NCBI GenBank assembly: GCA_043813305.1
Contig: JBDRLC010000046.1
Coordinates: 1-49,466, forward strand
Source of the DNA: JAHIZC01 sp043813305
GTDB lineage: Bacteria; Omnitrophota; Gorgyraeia; Gygaellales; Profunditerraquicolaceae
Reading direction: 5' to 3'
DNA length: 49,466 bases
The notes under the pieces are model-generated. The model did no database searches. It worked only from the letters and a program-made list of their open reading frames with translations, and had not been told where the DNA came from. This document shows, in pieces, positions 1-9,167 of this stretch; position 1 is the stretch's first letter; each line of letters opens with the position of its first letter. The position numbers and the translations under genes were made by a program.

Positions 1-3000
1 TAGTTGGGCAGGGGTTCGGTTTTTATGAAAGCTCGGGAGGAATAGGTGTCGGCCAAACAGTTACTATTCGAGCCTATGTCAATAATAATAAAGCAGCAGG
101 CTTATATCAAGGTTCGTATCAATTACAAGAAATACAAGGAAGCACAACCATAGATGTAGGCACTATTTCTTACAATTTAACGGTAAGTGAGCCTCTTCCT
201 GTTGAGCCTTCAGGCCTCAATGCTACTGCTGTATTAACTACTCAGATCAACCTCTCTCAGATTAACCTCTCATGGACTGATAACTCTGATAATGAGGCAG
301 GCTTTAAAATTGAAAGAAAAATCGGAGCTACAGGAACCTATGCTCAGATAGCCATGGTTAATGCCGATATCACAAATTTCGATGATACCGGATTAGCTCC
401 TAACACTACCTACTACTATAAGGTAAGAGCTTATAATGGTGCTGGAGACTCAGGCTACTCTAATGAGGCGAGTGCGACGACCGAGCCAGAAATAGATGAT
501 GTTCCACCCATTGTCAAGATTACCTCACATCAACCCGGTGACATTGTATCCAAAGACGGATTCTTATTTAGCGGAACCGCAATTGATAATGACTCAGGAA
601 TTAAAGAGGTAAGGGTGCTGATTTATGATTTCTACAGGCAAAAATTTACAGTAAATGATCAGCCGGTAAATTATAACTCAACAACTAAGATTTGGAGCTT
701 TCAGGTTCAACCTACCCATATTACTGCCGGCGCTAAGACAAAGTTAGCTGCCTATGCTTATGATAATGCTGGGAACGCATGCGAAGAAGAATATCTGTTT
801 GTTACTGTAGATGGTTCTCTTTTACCCGCTGCTCCTTCAGGCCTCAATGCTACTGTTGTCTCAAGCACGCAAATTAACCTCTCCTGGGCAGATAACTCCA
901 ATAATGAGGATGGCTTTAAGATTGAAAGAAAGACAGAAACCGGCGCTACAGGAACGTATGCTCAGATTGGAACCGTGGGAGCCAATGTTACAACCTTTAA
1001 TAATACTGGCCTGACTGCTAATACCACTTACTCCTATAGAGTCAGGGCTTATAATGTAGCTGGGGATTCAGGTTGGTCTAATGAGGTGAGTGCGACTACG
1101 TCAAATCTTCCTCCTGTCGCTCCTTCAGGCCTCACTGCTACTGCTGTATCAACTAGTCAAATCAACCTCTCCTGGCAAGATAACTCCACTAACGAAACCG
1201 GCTTTAAGATTGAAAGAAAAACCGGCGCTACAGGAACGTATGCCCAGATTGGAACCGTGGGAGTCAATGTTAAAACCTTCAATAATACTGGCCTGACTGC
1301 TAACGCCATTTACTACTACAAGGTAAAGGCCTATAACGCCACCGGAGACTCAGGCCCTTCTAATGAGGCGAGTGCAACTACGCCAACTATAAACACTCTG
1401 CCCTTCGGTCACTTTGACGTAGCTGATGCTACGCAGCTAGGAGGTTGGGCACTTGATTCTGATACACCACAGGCATCGATAAAAGTTCGTCTTTACCGAG
1501 ATGGGCCTGTAGCCCAAGGTGTATTCTTGGGAGAAGTAACAGCTAATAAGGAAAGAGCAGATGTGTGTAATGCCAAAGGTGCGCAATACAAAGTGGGCGA
1601 TACCTGCCCGCATGGTTTTTCTGTTGCAACTTCAACTTATCCAGCACTCTTAGATGGAAAAACTCATACTGTTTATGCCTATGCTATAGATAATCCTATG
1701 GATGGTTCTACTTCAGAAGAAGCTCACCTTGCTAGTAGTCCAAAGACATTTACTCTTCCTCTTGATAAGCCTTCGAACCTTACTGCCACTGCTGCTTCTT
1801 CAACCGAGATTGTTATAAAGTGGGATTACATTAATTCCGGAATCTCCTTTAGACTAGAGCGAGCACTCGCTTCTTCAGGCCCATTTAGCGAGATTCTTTT
1901 TGTAGATTCAGGTGGTAATTCTAACACTTATCTTGACTCAGGACTTAATTCCAGTACTACCTACTACTATCGGGTAAGGGCAGAGAAAAACGGAATTTAT
2001 TCCGACTACGCTGACCCTGTTAGCGCTAAAACTCTCGTAAACAACACGTTACCAGAAGTAGGCAGTATCAGTCCACCCTTAGGTTCATCTAATGTTGGTG
2101 ACGTTGTGACTTTTACCACAACTTACTCTGATCCCAATGGTTGGCAGAATTTAGCTGATGTATCCCTTATTATTAACACCTCAAGCGATTATTCTACCGG
2201 CGTTACTTTAGCTTATAACCAGAACACCAATCTTTTATATATGTGGGATCCGGTTACTAATGCTTGGACATCCGGTGTTATGCCTGGTCAAAATCCTGCG
2301 ATTGATACTAAATTTGGTAAACTCGACTGTGCAAAGACCAGTGTCTCAGGTTCAGGAAATACCTTAACTGTGACATGGAAAATTTCTTTTAAGAGCGCCT
2401 TTACCGGTGATAAAAAGACGTATCTTTTTGCTCGCGATGACAACGGTAATGCAACATTCAATATAGAAAAAGGCACCTGGACAATTACTGCGGGAACATC
2501 ACTGCCTGCACCATCAAACCTGGTAGCAACAGCTCTATCTTCGAGCCAAATTAAACTAACATGGACTATCAACTCCTCTGATGAAACAGGCTTTAGTATA
2601 GAACGTCATCATGATAATCCTGGTCCTAGCTCTGTTATCCCTGACAATATAATCACAGTAGGTCCAAATGTAACTACCTATACTGAGTCAGGGCTAGCCG
2701 CAGGAAAGACCTACTGGTATCGGGTGAGAGCAGTACGCAACGGCACCTATTCTAGCTACTCTAACAATGCTAACGCTAAAACTCCCGACAATACACTAAT
2801 AGCACCATCAAACCTGGTAGCAACAGCTGGTTACGCTGCGATTGCGTTAGCCTGGAATGATAACTCTAATGATGAAACCAGTTTTAGCATAAACCGTTAC
2901 CTTTCTGATCCTGATTCTTTTAGTCCCCAACCGTCTCCTGATAAGACCATCCCGGTAGGAGCAAATATAAAAACCTATAGTGACACAGGGTTAACCGCAG

Positions 3001-4889
3001 GAAAGACCTACTGGTATAAGGTGAGAGCAGTGCGAAGCGGCACATATTCCAACTACTCTAACACTGCCTCAGCCAAAGTTCTGGCTTATCCGCCGATAGC
3101 ACCTTCAGTCCTCAAGGTAACTGCGGTATCTGCCACTACAATTTCCTTGGAGTGGATTGATAATTCCTTTGATGAAACAGGCTTTGAGATTCAACGGGAC
3201 GCAGGAGGCGGATATATTAATATTGCTACGGTAGATGCTAATGTTTTCACCTACTCTAACACAGGTTTAACTGCAAACACTACTTATTACTATAGAGTCA
3301 GAGCAGAGCGAAACGGAACTTATTCACCCTGGTCAAACAGAGTTAGCGCTACAACTAATTCTAATTCAGTAATTGCACCGGAAATTTCCTATGCCATTTT
3401 TGATCCACAACATTTTCGGATTTCTGTAGGCTGGTTTCAGGCTGGGTTTGATTTGACTAGTTGGAGAGTAGAACGAGCCCCATCGGAGGACCCAGGGTCA
3501 TTCACTGAAATTGCAAATATTTCTTCTAGCCTTGGACCTGGCTATTACGATTATAATATTATCTCAAATACGACCTACTACTATCGAGTGAGAACAGAGC
3601 GAAACGGCGTATATTCTAGCTACTCTAACACTGCCTCAGCCACGACGCCTGCAGCATCAGTAGTAGCACCATCGAACCTGGTAGCAACAGCTCTATCTTC
3701 CAGCGAGATTAAGCTAACATGGCAGGATAACTCCTCTGATGAAACCAGCTTTAGTCTAGAGCGCCATAATAATAACCCTGATTTTAGCCCGGTTGTCCCT
3801 CCTGAAAAGACCTTCACGCTACCAGCAGGTTCTTTAACAGGTTCAAAGAGTTATATTGATTCAGGTTTAATAGCTGGAACGCAATATTGGTATAAGGTGA
3901 GAGCAGAGCGTAGCGGCACCTATTCCGGCTACGCTTACACTGCCTCAGCCACGACTTTGAATTCAGTGAATAACCCACCTACGGTTGCCTCTTTTAGCAC
4001 AAACAAAGGTCCAACAATAAAATCATCTGCTGTTGGCGAAGAAGTGGTATTTTATACTACCTTTTCTGATCTCGACGGTTGGCAGGATATTAATGCGGCA
4101 GGTATATTAATAAATACTAGTATGGATGGCGCATACTGCTTCTATGGTTACTATGACCAGAATGCGAATCGTGTTTATTTGAGGAATGACGATAATACTG
4201 ATTGGGCTGGTTCGTTTACGCCTGGTTCAGGTGGCTCTGTTGCGAATAAATATGCTAAGCTCCGGCAAGTCTCTGTTACAGGTTATAGTGGAGATAAACT
4301 ACTTATCAAGTGGTACGTAACCTTTAAGAATGATTTTATTGGCACTAAAAATATATATGTTGCTGTAACAGATGACGCAGAACCGGATAATATTATCTAT
4401 GCTCAGTATGGTACCTGGACGATTAATGCCGCAGCAAATTCTGCGCCTAAAGTTGAACCAATCTCAGGTTCTTCCGCCGTTGGCGAGATGGCTAGCATAA
4501 CCACTGTCTTTTCTGACCTTGACGGTTGGCAGGATATTAAAGCAACAGGTATTATAGTAAATACTAGTATGGATGGCGCAAACTGTTTCTACGCTTATTA
4601 TGACCATAACGCGGATCGTGTTTATTTGAGAAATGAGGCAAATAGTGATTGGGTAGGTTCGTTTCCAGCTGGCTATGGGGCTTTTACTCCTCTTAAGAAT
4701 AAATATGTTACGCTTTTGAACGCATGGAGTACAGGCTCTGGCGATACTTTGACTGTCGAGTGGGTGGTAACCTTTAATAATACCTTTACCGGCACTAAGA
4801 ATATATATCTTGGAGCAGTAGATAAGGCTGAAGCTATCAATAAAGAGTTCCAAACTCAAACTCCGAAAGGCACCTGGAAGATTAATTAG
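1..4889 (+). CDS. Giant secreted fibronectin type III repeat protein, 3' part (5' end outside window)
   Basis: The reading frame is open from position 3, so the gene enters from the left; the first in-window ATG (354) lies inside a domain and is not the start. About nine fibronectin type III domains are visible, each opening with a variant of APSxLxATAVSSTQINLSW and closing with YYYRVRAxxxGxYSxYSNxASATT. Between them lie an Ig-like segment starting PPIVKITSHQPGD (about 500-800) and a segment with GGWALDSD (about 1400-1750). Three copies of an unassigned repeat of about 150 residues follow, with SDLDGWQDI and GTKNIYL motifs (about 2050-2500, 3970-4430, 4440-4889). FN3 arrays of this kind are typical of exported adhesins or extracellular scaffolds; that role is inferred, since the signal peptide is outside the window. 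Stop TAG is at 4887-4889, one base from the convergent helicase stop, with no terminator hairpin seen. Confidence 0.9.
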   Translation, partial: VGQGFGFYESSGGIGVGQTVTIRAYVNNNKAAGLYQGSYQLQEIQGSTTIDVGTISYNLTVSEPLPVEPSGLNATAVLTTQINLSQINLSWTDNSDNEAGFKIERKIGATGTYAQIAMVNADITNFDDTGLAPNTTYYYKVRAYNGAGDSGYSNEASATTEPEIDDVPPIVKITSHQPGDIVSKDGFLFSGTAIDNDSGIKEVRVLIYDFYRQKFTVNDQPVNYNSTTKIWSFQVQPTHITAGAKTKLAAYAYDNAGNACEEEYLFVTVDGSLLPAAPSGLNATVVSSTQINLSWADNSNNEDGFKIERKTETGATGTYAQIGTVGANVTTFNNTGLTANTTYSYRVRAYNVAGDSGWSNEVSATTSNLPPVAPSGLTATAVSTSQINLSWQDNSTNETGFKIERKTGATGTYAQIGTVGVNVKTFNNTGLTANAIYYYKVKAYNATGDSGPSNEASATTPTINTLPFGHFDVADATQLGGWALDSDTPQASIKVRLYRDGPVAQGVFLGEVTANKERADVCNAKGAQYKVGDTCPHGFSVATSTYPALLDGKTHTVYAYAIDNPMDGSTSEEAHLASSPKTFTLPLDKPSNLTATAASSTEIVIKWDYINSGISFRLERALASSGPFSEILFVDSGGNSNTYLDSGLNSSTTYYYRVRAEKNGIYSDYADPVSAKTLVNNTLPEVGSISPPLGSSNVGDVVTFTTTYSDPNGWQNLADVSLIINTSSDYSTGVTLAYNQNTNLLYMWDPVTNAWTSGVMPGQNPAIDTKFGKLDCAKTSVSGSGNTLTVTWKISFKSAFTGDKKTYLFARDDNGNATFNIEKGTWTITAGTSLPAPSNLVATALSSSQIKLTWTINSSDETGFSIERHHDNPGPSSVIPDNIITVGPNVTTYTESGLAAGKTYWYRVRAVRNGTYSSYSNNANAKTPDNTLIAPSNLVATAGYAAIALAWNDNSNDETSFSINRYLSDPDSFSPQPSPDKTIPVGANIKTYSDTGLTAGKTYWYKVRAVRSGTYSNYSNTASAKVLAYPPIAPSVLKVTAVSATTISLEWIDNSFDETGFEIQRDAGGGYINIATVDANVFTYSNTGLTANTTYYYRVRAERNGTYSPWSNRVSATTNSNSVIAPEISYAIFDPQHFRISVGWFQAGFDLTSWRVERAPSEDPGSFTEIANISSSLGPGYYDYNIISNTTYYYRVRTERNGVYSSYSNTASATTPAASVVAPSNLVATALSSSEIKLTWQDNSSDETSFSLERHNNNPDFSPVVPPEKTFTLPAGSLTGSKSYIDSGLIAGTQYWYKVRAERSGTYSGYAYTASATTLNSVNNPPTVASFSTNKGPTIKSSAVGEEVVFYTTFSDLDGWQDINAAGILINTSMDGAYCFYGYYDQNANRVYLRNDDNTDWAGSFTPGSGGSVANKYAKLRQVSVTGYSGDKLLIKWYVTFKNDFIGTKNIYVAVTDDAEPDNIIYAQYGTWTINAAANSAPKVEPISGSSAVGEMASITTVFSDLDGWQDIKATGIIVNTSMDGANCFYAYYDHNADRVYLRNEANSDWVGSFPAGYGAFTPLKNKYVTLLNAWSTGSGDTLTVEWVVTFNNTFTGTKNIYLGAVDKAEAINKEFQTQTPKGTWKIN
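241..270 (+). repeat. 15-bp tandem duplication inside an FN3 domain
   Basis: CTCAGATCAACCTCT (241-255) is followed directly by CTCAGATTAACCTCT (256-270). It doubles the Gln-Ile-Asn-Leu-Ser beta-strand motif of the first visible FN3 domain and keeps the frame. The other FN3 domains have a single copy. Confidence 0.9.
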
Positions 4890-4890
4890 T

Positions 4891-6771
4891 TTAGCTTTCT
4901 CTTAGTTGTTTTTCCGCATCTATTACATCCCGGTTTATTACGCGGATAGTTTCACGTATTTTTTCTTTTAAGATGCCCGAGGAGACTCGGGCATCTTTTA
5001 TTTCTCTTAAAATCTGCACTGCCATTCTAAAATAGCGCACAATTTCGCCTTCGTCGGTATCGGTGAAACGCAATGTTTTATCAAAATCTGCGCCTCTAAG
5101 CCAGGCCTCCATACTTGAGCTTAAATGAAAATAAGGTAATTTACTGAAAGGATAAATTTTATATTTTCTTTCCTTATGTTTTATTTGATCATAAGTTTCT
5201 TCACAGGCCCTTTTTATATTGCGGGATGACTTTGAGAGATTTAAAGGTAGACGTTGATTTTTTCTCGGCTCAAAGACCACTGCTGCAGCAAGCACACCCA
5301 ATCCAAATTCATCCAATTGCTCCAGAATATTTTGCTCATAAAGCTCAGAAAGAATCAACTCATACCCATACACATTTTTAGCAAAGTAACCTTTTTGAGT
5401 TAAGGAATCTCTTTCTATATAATTTAAATTTTTCAATAGATTAAGCTTTGCCTCGATTAATCTAACTGCTTTTTTTTGCTCGTATTTGTGCGATTGATAA
5501 TGATGCAGGGATTTCGGATAGATATTGAACAAATCCTGCTTATATTTTTCATAGAGGTTTAATATTGTAGCATAAGAGGTGTTTAGCTGACTTCTTACCT
5601 CTTCAGGCTTGCCATAAATAATCCGCTGTAGATCATGCTGTTGTGTTTTATGCAAGTTTATTCTGCTGTAAACAAATCCTTCTTTATCCATGCCGCGCCG
5701 GCCTGCGCGGCCTGCCATCTGATAGAAATCCCTAGTTTTTAGATTTCTTACATAGCGGCCGTAAAATTTTCTCAAGGCATCGAATATTACTGAACGGCTG
5801 GGCATGTTAATTCCGAGAGCGAATGTTTCGGTGGTAAATATCACTTTTAGCAACCGGCTGGTAAATAATCTTTCTATCACTTCTTTAAGCGTGGGCAGCA
5901 TGCCGGCGTGATGATAAGCAATGCCTCTTTGGATAAGGGGGATGAGCCTCTGGGCTGATTTCTCATACTTTAAATCAAAGCGCTCGCAAAGAGAATCGTA
6001 GAGTGATATAATTTGAGCTTGTTCTTTGTTGTTTAAGAAATTAAAACTAAGCAGCTCAAAAGCCAGATCTTCAGCGCGCCTTCTGCCAAAGACAAAATAA
6101 ATACAGGGAAGGCCGTCTTTCTGACGTATGTAATTTATCAGTGAATTTATTCTATTGGGTTGGAATCTTCTGGATTTTTTCAGATGGTTTATCTTATCTA
6201 CAACTTCATTTTGGCATTGAAAGAAAAAATGTAGAGGAACAGGCCTTTTTTCTTCGATAACGGTTTTTATGGGTTTATTATGTATTGATTCAATCCAGCT
6301 GGAGAGTTCCTTTATATTGGGTATGGTAGCGGAGAGGCCAAGTATTTTTATGTGGCTGGGTAGGAATATTAAAGATTCCTCCCAGACAGTTCCCCGTTCA
6401 GGATTATCAATATAGTGGATTTCATCAAAGATAACCCAGGAATACTGCTTTAGGCTCTCTGGCTCATCGAGGATTTTATTGCGGAATATCTCGGTGGTCA
6501 TAATTAAAACCTGAGCAGAAGGGTTTATTGAGACATCGCCAGTTAATATACCGATGTTTTGCGCAAATTGGCCCTTGAAGTCCCTGAATTTCTGATTAGA
6601 GAGGGCTTTGATCGGTGCGGTGTAGATTACGCCTATTTTGTTTTTAATAGATCCACTGATGATATGTTCAGCAATTGCAGTTTTTCCTGCGCCTGTGGGT
6701 GCAGAGACGATTACAGAATTTCCCTGATTAATATAATCGATTGCCTCTTGTTGAAAACGGTCATAAATCAT
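4891..6771 (-). CDS. Ski2-like DExH-box superfamily 2 RNA helicase
   Basis: 626 residues. The ATP-binding core shows Walker A APTGAGKT (residues 24-31), DEIH (116-119) and SAT (147-149). The second RecA-like domain has GINMPSRSVIF and QMAGRAGRRG (motif VI). A C-terminal region of about 200 residues follows, as in Ski2/Mtr4/HelY proteins. Members of this family unwind structured RNA in an ATP-dependent way, often in RNA decay or processing; the substrate of the bacterial members is poorly known. ATG at 6771 is chosen because a strong promoter (TTGCAC, 17 bp, TATAAT on the minus strand) ends only seven bases upstream. It is the only minus-strand gene here and transcribes towards the FN3 gene. 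Confidence 0.92.
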   Translation of the reverse strand: MIYDRFQQEAIDYINQGNSVIVSAPTGAGKTAIAEHIISGSIKNKIGVIYTAPIKALSNQKFRDFKGQFAQNIGILTGDVSINPSAQVLIMTTEIFRNKILDEPESLKQYSWVIFDEIHYIDNPERGTVWEESLIFLPSHIKILGLSATIPNIKELSSWIESIHNKPIKTVIEEKRPVPLHFFFQCQNEVVDKINHLKKSRRFQPNRINSLINYIRQKDGLPCIYFVFGRRRAEDLAFELLSFNFLNNKEQAQIISLYDSLCERFDLKYEKSAQRLIPLIQRGIAYHHAGMLPTLKEVIERLFTSRLLKVIFTTETFALGINMPSRSVIFDALRKFYGRYVRNLKTRDFYQMAGRAGRRGMDKEGFVYSRINLHKTQQHDLQRIIYGKPEEVRSQLNTSYATILNLYEKYKQDLFNIYPKSLHHYQSHKYEQKKAVRLIEAKLNLLKNLNYIERDSLTQKGYFAKNVYGYELILSELYEQNILEQLDEFGLGVLAAAVVFEPRKNQRLPLNLSKSSRNIKRACEETYDQIKHKERKYKIYPFSKLPYFHLSSSMEAWLRGADFDKTLRFTDTDEGEIVRYFRMAVQILREIKDARVSSGILKEKIRETIRVINRDVIDAEKQLRES

Positions 6772-6778
6772 AGCCCCT

Positions 6779-6807
6779 ATTATATATTAAATAAGCACAA
6801 GGTGCAA
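6779..6807 (-). promoter_or_regulatory. Sigma70-type promoter of the helicase gene
   Basis: Read on the minus strand: -35 TTGCAC (6807-6802), a 17-bp spacer, -10 TATAAT (6784-6779). The last -10 base is followed by AGGGGCT and then the ATG, so transcription should begin at or next to the start codon. Confidence 0.7.
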
Positions 6808-6818
6808 ACCTAAAGGTT
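6807..6818. repeat. Palindrome between two divergent promoters
   Basis: AACCTAAAGGTT is a 5-bp inverted repeat with a 2-base centre. It sits between the two opposing -35 boxes (6802-6807 and 6830-6835) and slightly overlaps the helicase -35. It could be an operator, but it is short and could be chance. Confidence 0.35.
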
Positions 6819-6829
6819 CAAGATAATTA

Positions 6830-6858
6830 TTGCAGAGGGTGGGAAAAGATAGTAAAAT
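6830..6858 (+). promoter_or_regulatory. Sigma70-type promoter of the DUF3786-like gene
   Basis: -35 TTGCAG (6830-6835), 17-bp spacer, -10 TAAAAT (6853-6858). The expected start of transcription is near 6865, only about three bases before the GTG start codon at 6868, which suggests a leaderless mRNA. Confidence 0.6.
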
Positions 6859-6867
6859 AAAAAGATT

Positions 6868-7419
6868 GTGGGATATTCTATAGCAATACAAAAAGCCTGG
6901 GATGATTATGCTAAATGCAAGCCGGAACCAGTTGCTTCTGTTAAGTTTCTGGCTGATGAATACTCTGTTGATTTGATCCAGAAGAAGATAACCTCCCTGG
7001 CTTGTAATGTTGCGGCCAAGGATGCTTCGGCAATCCTGATCCTGCACTATCTTACGGTTAAATTGAAGGGGCCTCCTGAATTTAAAGGCGAGTGGGTAAA
7101 TTTTAGGGAACTCTCAGGGGTAGAGGGGTATTATCCCGCCTTCAGGGAAAGGGTGATTAAGCCGATAATCAAAAAATACGGCAGTTCGCCTGAGGCAATA
7201 CTAGAGGTGTTGGACAGGTTGCCGGCCAAAAAAGTGGATCAGGGGGATATCGGGATAGTAGTAGAGGCATTTGAGGGCGTTCCGGCCTTGATAAACCTTT
7301 GGCGTTCGGATGAGGAATTCGAACCTGAGGCAAATGTGCTCTTTGATAAGAGTATCAGTAAGATATTCTGTACGGAGGATGTAGTTGTATTAGGCTGGTT
7401 TATCGCTGCGAGCTTATGA
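6868..7419 (+). CDS. DUF3786-like protein of unknown function
   Basis: 183 residues, soluble, no signal peptide or membrane segment. The pattern ILILHYLTVK (residues 56-65), the block around ELSGVEGYYPAF (81-92), and a C-terminal VLFDKSIS ... FCTEDVVVLGWFI (157-179) resemble DUF3786 proteins found in anaerobes. The family match is from memory and no function is established. GTG at 6868 is the only reasonable start: an in-frame stop lies at 6853-6855, no other start codon of the usual kind intervenes, and no Shine-Dalgarno precedes it. Its promoter places the transcript start almost on the codon. It overlaps the next gene by 4 bases (ATGA), so the two are probably translated together. Confidence 0.7.
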   Translation: MGYSIAIQKAWDDYAKCKPEPVASVKFLADEYSVDLIQKKITSLACNVAAKDASAILILHYLTVKLKGPPEFKGEWVNFRELSGVEGYYPAFRERVIKPIIKKYGSSPEAILEVLDRLPAKKVDQGDIGIVVEAFEGVPALINLWRSDEEFEPEANVLFDKSISKIFCTEDVVVLGWFIAASL

Positions 7420-7934
7420 GAAAAATTAACTTTTTGTTAGTCGGGTTATGCTTCTTAGCCGTTCTCTTTTCTTGCAATAAAGATTCGGTTGACAGGGCCT
7501 CTGATTATTCTGATATTCTGGTCAAGAGGGTTATTGACGGGGATACTATACAGCTTATCACCCAAGAGAGGGTGAGGTTGATCGGTATAGATACGCCTGA
7601 GATGCATGAGTCAAGTAAACTTTACCGGGATAGTAAAAGTTCCGGGAGGGATATTGAGACGATCAAGGACCTGGGAAGGAAAGCCTATAAATTCACAAGG
7701 GAGCTGGTAGAGGGCAAGCAGGTTAGTTTAGAGTTTGATATAGAGAAGTACGATAAATATAAAAGATTACTTGCTTATGTATATTTGCAGGATGGGACGT
7801 TAGTGAATGCAGAAATAATCAAAGAGGGTTATGCATCAGTGATGACTTTTCCTCCGAATGTTAAATACGCGGATTTATTTTTAAAATTATCCCGCCAGGC
7901 AAGAGAGAATAATCGGGGTTTATGGTCAGAGTAA
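7416..7934 (+). CDS. Thermonuclease (SNase-fold) lipoprotein
   Basis: 172 residues. Residues 1-20 form a lipoprotein signal peptide with lipobox LFSC (Cys20), so the mature protein should be membrane-anchored outside the cytoplasm. The SNase domain spans about 33-171. VIDGDTI (39-45) and RLIGIDTPE (54-62) carry the calcium-binding aspartates and the catalytic Arg54 and Glu62, by comparison with staphylococcal nuclease. DKYKRLLAYVY (113-123) carries the second arginine (Arg117), and RENNRGLW (163-170) is the typical end. The enzyme cleaves DNA or RNA to small products, probably for scavenging. It overlaps the upstream DUF3786-like gene by ATGA and lies 13 bases before aroC. Confidence 0.9.
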   Translation: MRKINFLLVGLCFLAVLFSCNKDSVDRASDYSDILVKRVIDGDTIQLITQERVRLIGIDTPEMHESSKLYRDSKSSGRDIETIKDLGRKAYKFTRELVEGKQVSLEFDIEKYDKYKRLLAYVYLQDGTLVNAEIIKEGYASVMTFPPNVKYADLFLKLSRQARENNRGLWSE

Positions 7935-7947
7935 ATAGGAGGTTAAA

Positions 7948-8988
7948 ATGTTAAGAAGTTTGAGCGCAGGCGAATCACACGGAAAAGCAATAATTACGAT
8001 TTTAGAAGGAATACCCGCAGGCTTAAGTCTGGATGCCGGAAGGATAAATAAAGAGTTAATTCGCCGGCAGTCGGGATTCGGCCGGGGTAAACGCATGCAG
8101 ATCGAAAAGGACAAAGCAGAGATAATCTCCGGAGTAAAATCCGGGGTGACTCTCGGCAGCCCGATTAGTTTGTGTATCAGAAACAAAGATTTCAGCATTG
8201 AAAGATTAAAGAAGGTGATGTGTCCTCGTCCGGGGCATGCGGATTTAGCGGGCCTAATGAAGTACGGATTCAGTGATATCAGGTCTGTTTTGGAACGCGC
8301 TTCTGCCAGAAGCACGGTTGCGACAGTAGGGATTGGTGCGATATGCAAGATCTTTTTAGAAAAATTCAATATTAGAATTTCAAGCAAGGTATTATGTATC
8401 GCAGGAGAAACTTCCAAGAAGGCAATGAGAAATAAGATTAAGGAAGCGATCAAGGGCAAAGATACCGTAGGCGGAATATTCGAAGTTGTAGCCAAAGGAG
8501 TGCCTGTAGGCCTGGGTAGTTACGTGCAGCCTGACAGGAGATTAGATGCTAGGCTTGCCGGCAATATCATGTCAATCCCGGGGATTAAAGCCGTAGAGAT
8601 CGGTTTAGGTTGCGGTTACGGTGTTAGTTTCGGTTCCCAGGTGCATGATACGATTTGTTACAGCAAAAGCAAAGGGTATTGCCGTAAGACGAATAATGCC
8701 GGAGGTATCGAGGGCGGTATCTCAAACGGGGAGAATATTATTCTGCGTGTCTGTATGAAACCGATATGCACTTTGATCAGCCCTCTGGATTCAGTTAATA
8801 TAAGTACTAAAAGAATAGCCAAGGCAGTAGTTGAGCGATCGGACACCTGTGTAGTGGAAGCCGCGGGTGTGATCGGGGAATCAGTAACTGCCCATGTATT
8901 AGCTGATGCGTTTTTAGAGAAATTCGGTAGTGATTCCTTACAGGATATACAAGAGAGTTATAAGATTTACCTAAAAAGAATCAGTTAG
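7948..8988 (+). CDS. aroC: Chorismate synthase
   Basis: 346 residues, usual length for the family. It converts 5-enolpyruvylshikimate-3-phosphate to chorismate using reduced FMN, the last step of the shared aromatic pathway. GESHGKA (residues 8-14) with His11, the RQSGFGRGKRMQIE stretch, CPRPGHADL, and SARSTVATVGIGA are family signatures. AGGAGG ends six bases before the ATG and supports this start. aroK follows about 600 bases downstream, after spoVG, so two shikimate genes lie close together. Confidence 0.97.
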   Translation: MLRSLSAGESHGKAIITILEGIPAGLSLDAGRINKELIRRQSGFGRGKRMQIEKDKAEIISGVKSGVTLGSPISLCIRNKDFSIERLKKVMCPRPGHADLAGLMKYGFSDIRSVLERASARSTVATVGIGAICKIFLEKFNIRISSKVLCIAGETSKKAMRNKIKEAIKGKDTVGGIFEVVAKGVPVGLGSYVQPDRRLDARLAGNIMSIPGIKAVEIGLGCGYGVSFGSQVHDTICYSKSKGYCRKTNNAGGIEGGISNGENIILRVCMKPICTLISPLDSVNISTKRIAKAVVERSDTCVVEAAGVIGESVTAHVLADAFLEKFGSDSLQDIQESYKIYLKRIS

Positions 8989-9045
8989 AAATTTTCACTT
9001 CCTTCGTCTATTTAAGTGAGGGCATAACTTATAAGCCCGAACTTA

Positions 9046-9090
9046 ACCCTTGACATTTTTCTGTAGCTAGCGCTTAAAAATGTCAAGGGT
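9046..9090. repeat. Perfect 15-bp inverted repeat with 15-base loop
   Basis: ACCCTTGACATTTTT (9046-9060) and AAAAATGTCAAGGGT (9076-9090) are exact reverse complements, separated by 15 bases. No T-run follows on either side, so it is not a standard intrinsic terminator. It sits between aroC and spoVG and resembles mobile palindromic elements more than a gene part. The left arm contains TTGACA (9050-9055), but the -10 candidate TTAAAA (9074-9079) is poor. Confidence 0.85.
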
Positions 9091-9103
9091 CAAATTCAGA
9101 CGA

Positions 9104-9139
9104 ATAACTTACGTTGGTCGTACGCCAGCCGTAAGTTAT
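9104..9139. repeat. Second inverted repeat just upstream of spoVG
   Basis: ATAACTTACG (9104-9113) and CGTAAGTTAT (9130-9139) are exact reverse complements. The inner 9115-9127 part can add three Watson-Crick pairs and one G-U. In RNA this forms a hairpin 11 bases before the spoVG Shine-Dalgarno. It could be a leader structure or one half of a composite repeat with the element at 9046-9090. Confidence 0.8.
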
Positions 9140-9167
9140 ATCTTCATTTGAGAAGGGGGTGATTGGC

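Noticed and set aside
4464..4859. 131-residue frame on the minus strand under the FN3 gene
   Set aside because: It is antisense to well-supported repeat domains and has no motif; a product of repeat composition.
9050..9079. Promoter TTGACA with TTAAAA before spoVG
   Set aside because: The -35 is perfect, but it is part of the palindrome arm and the -10 is poor; not called as a feature.
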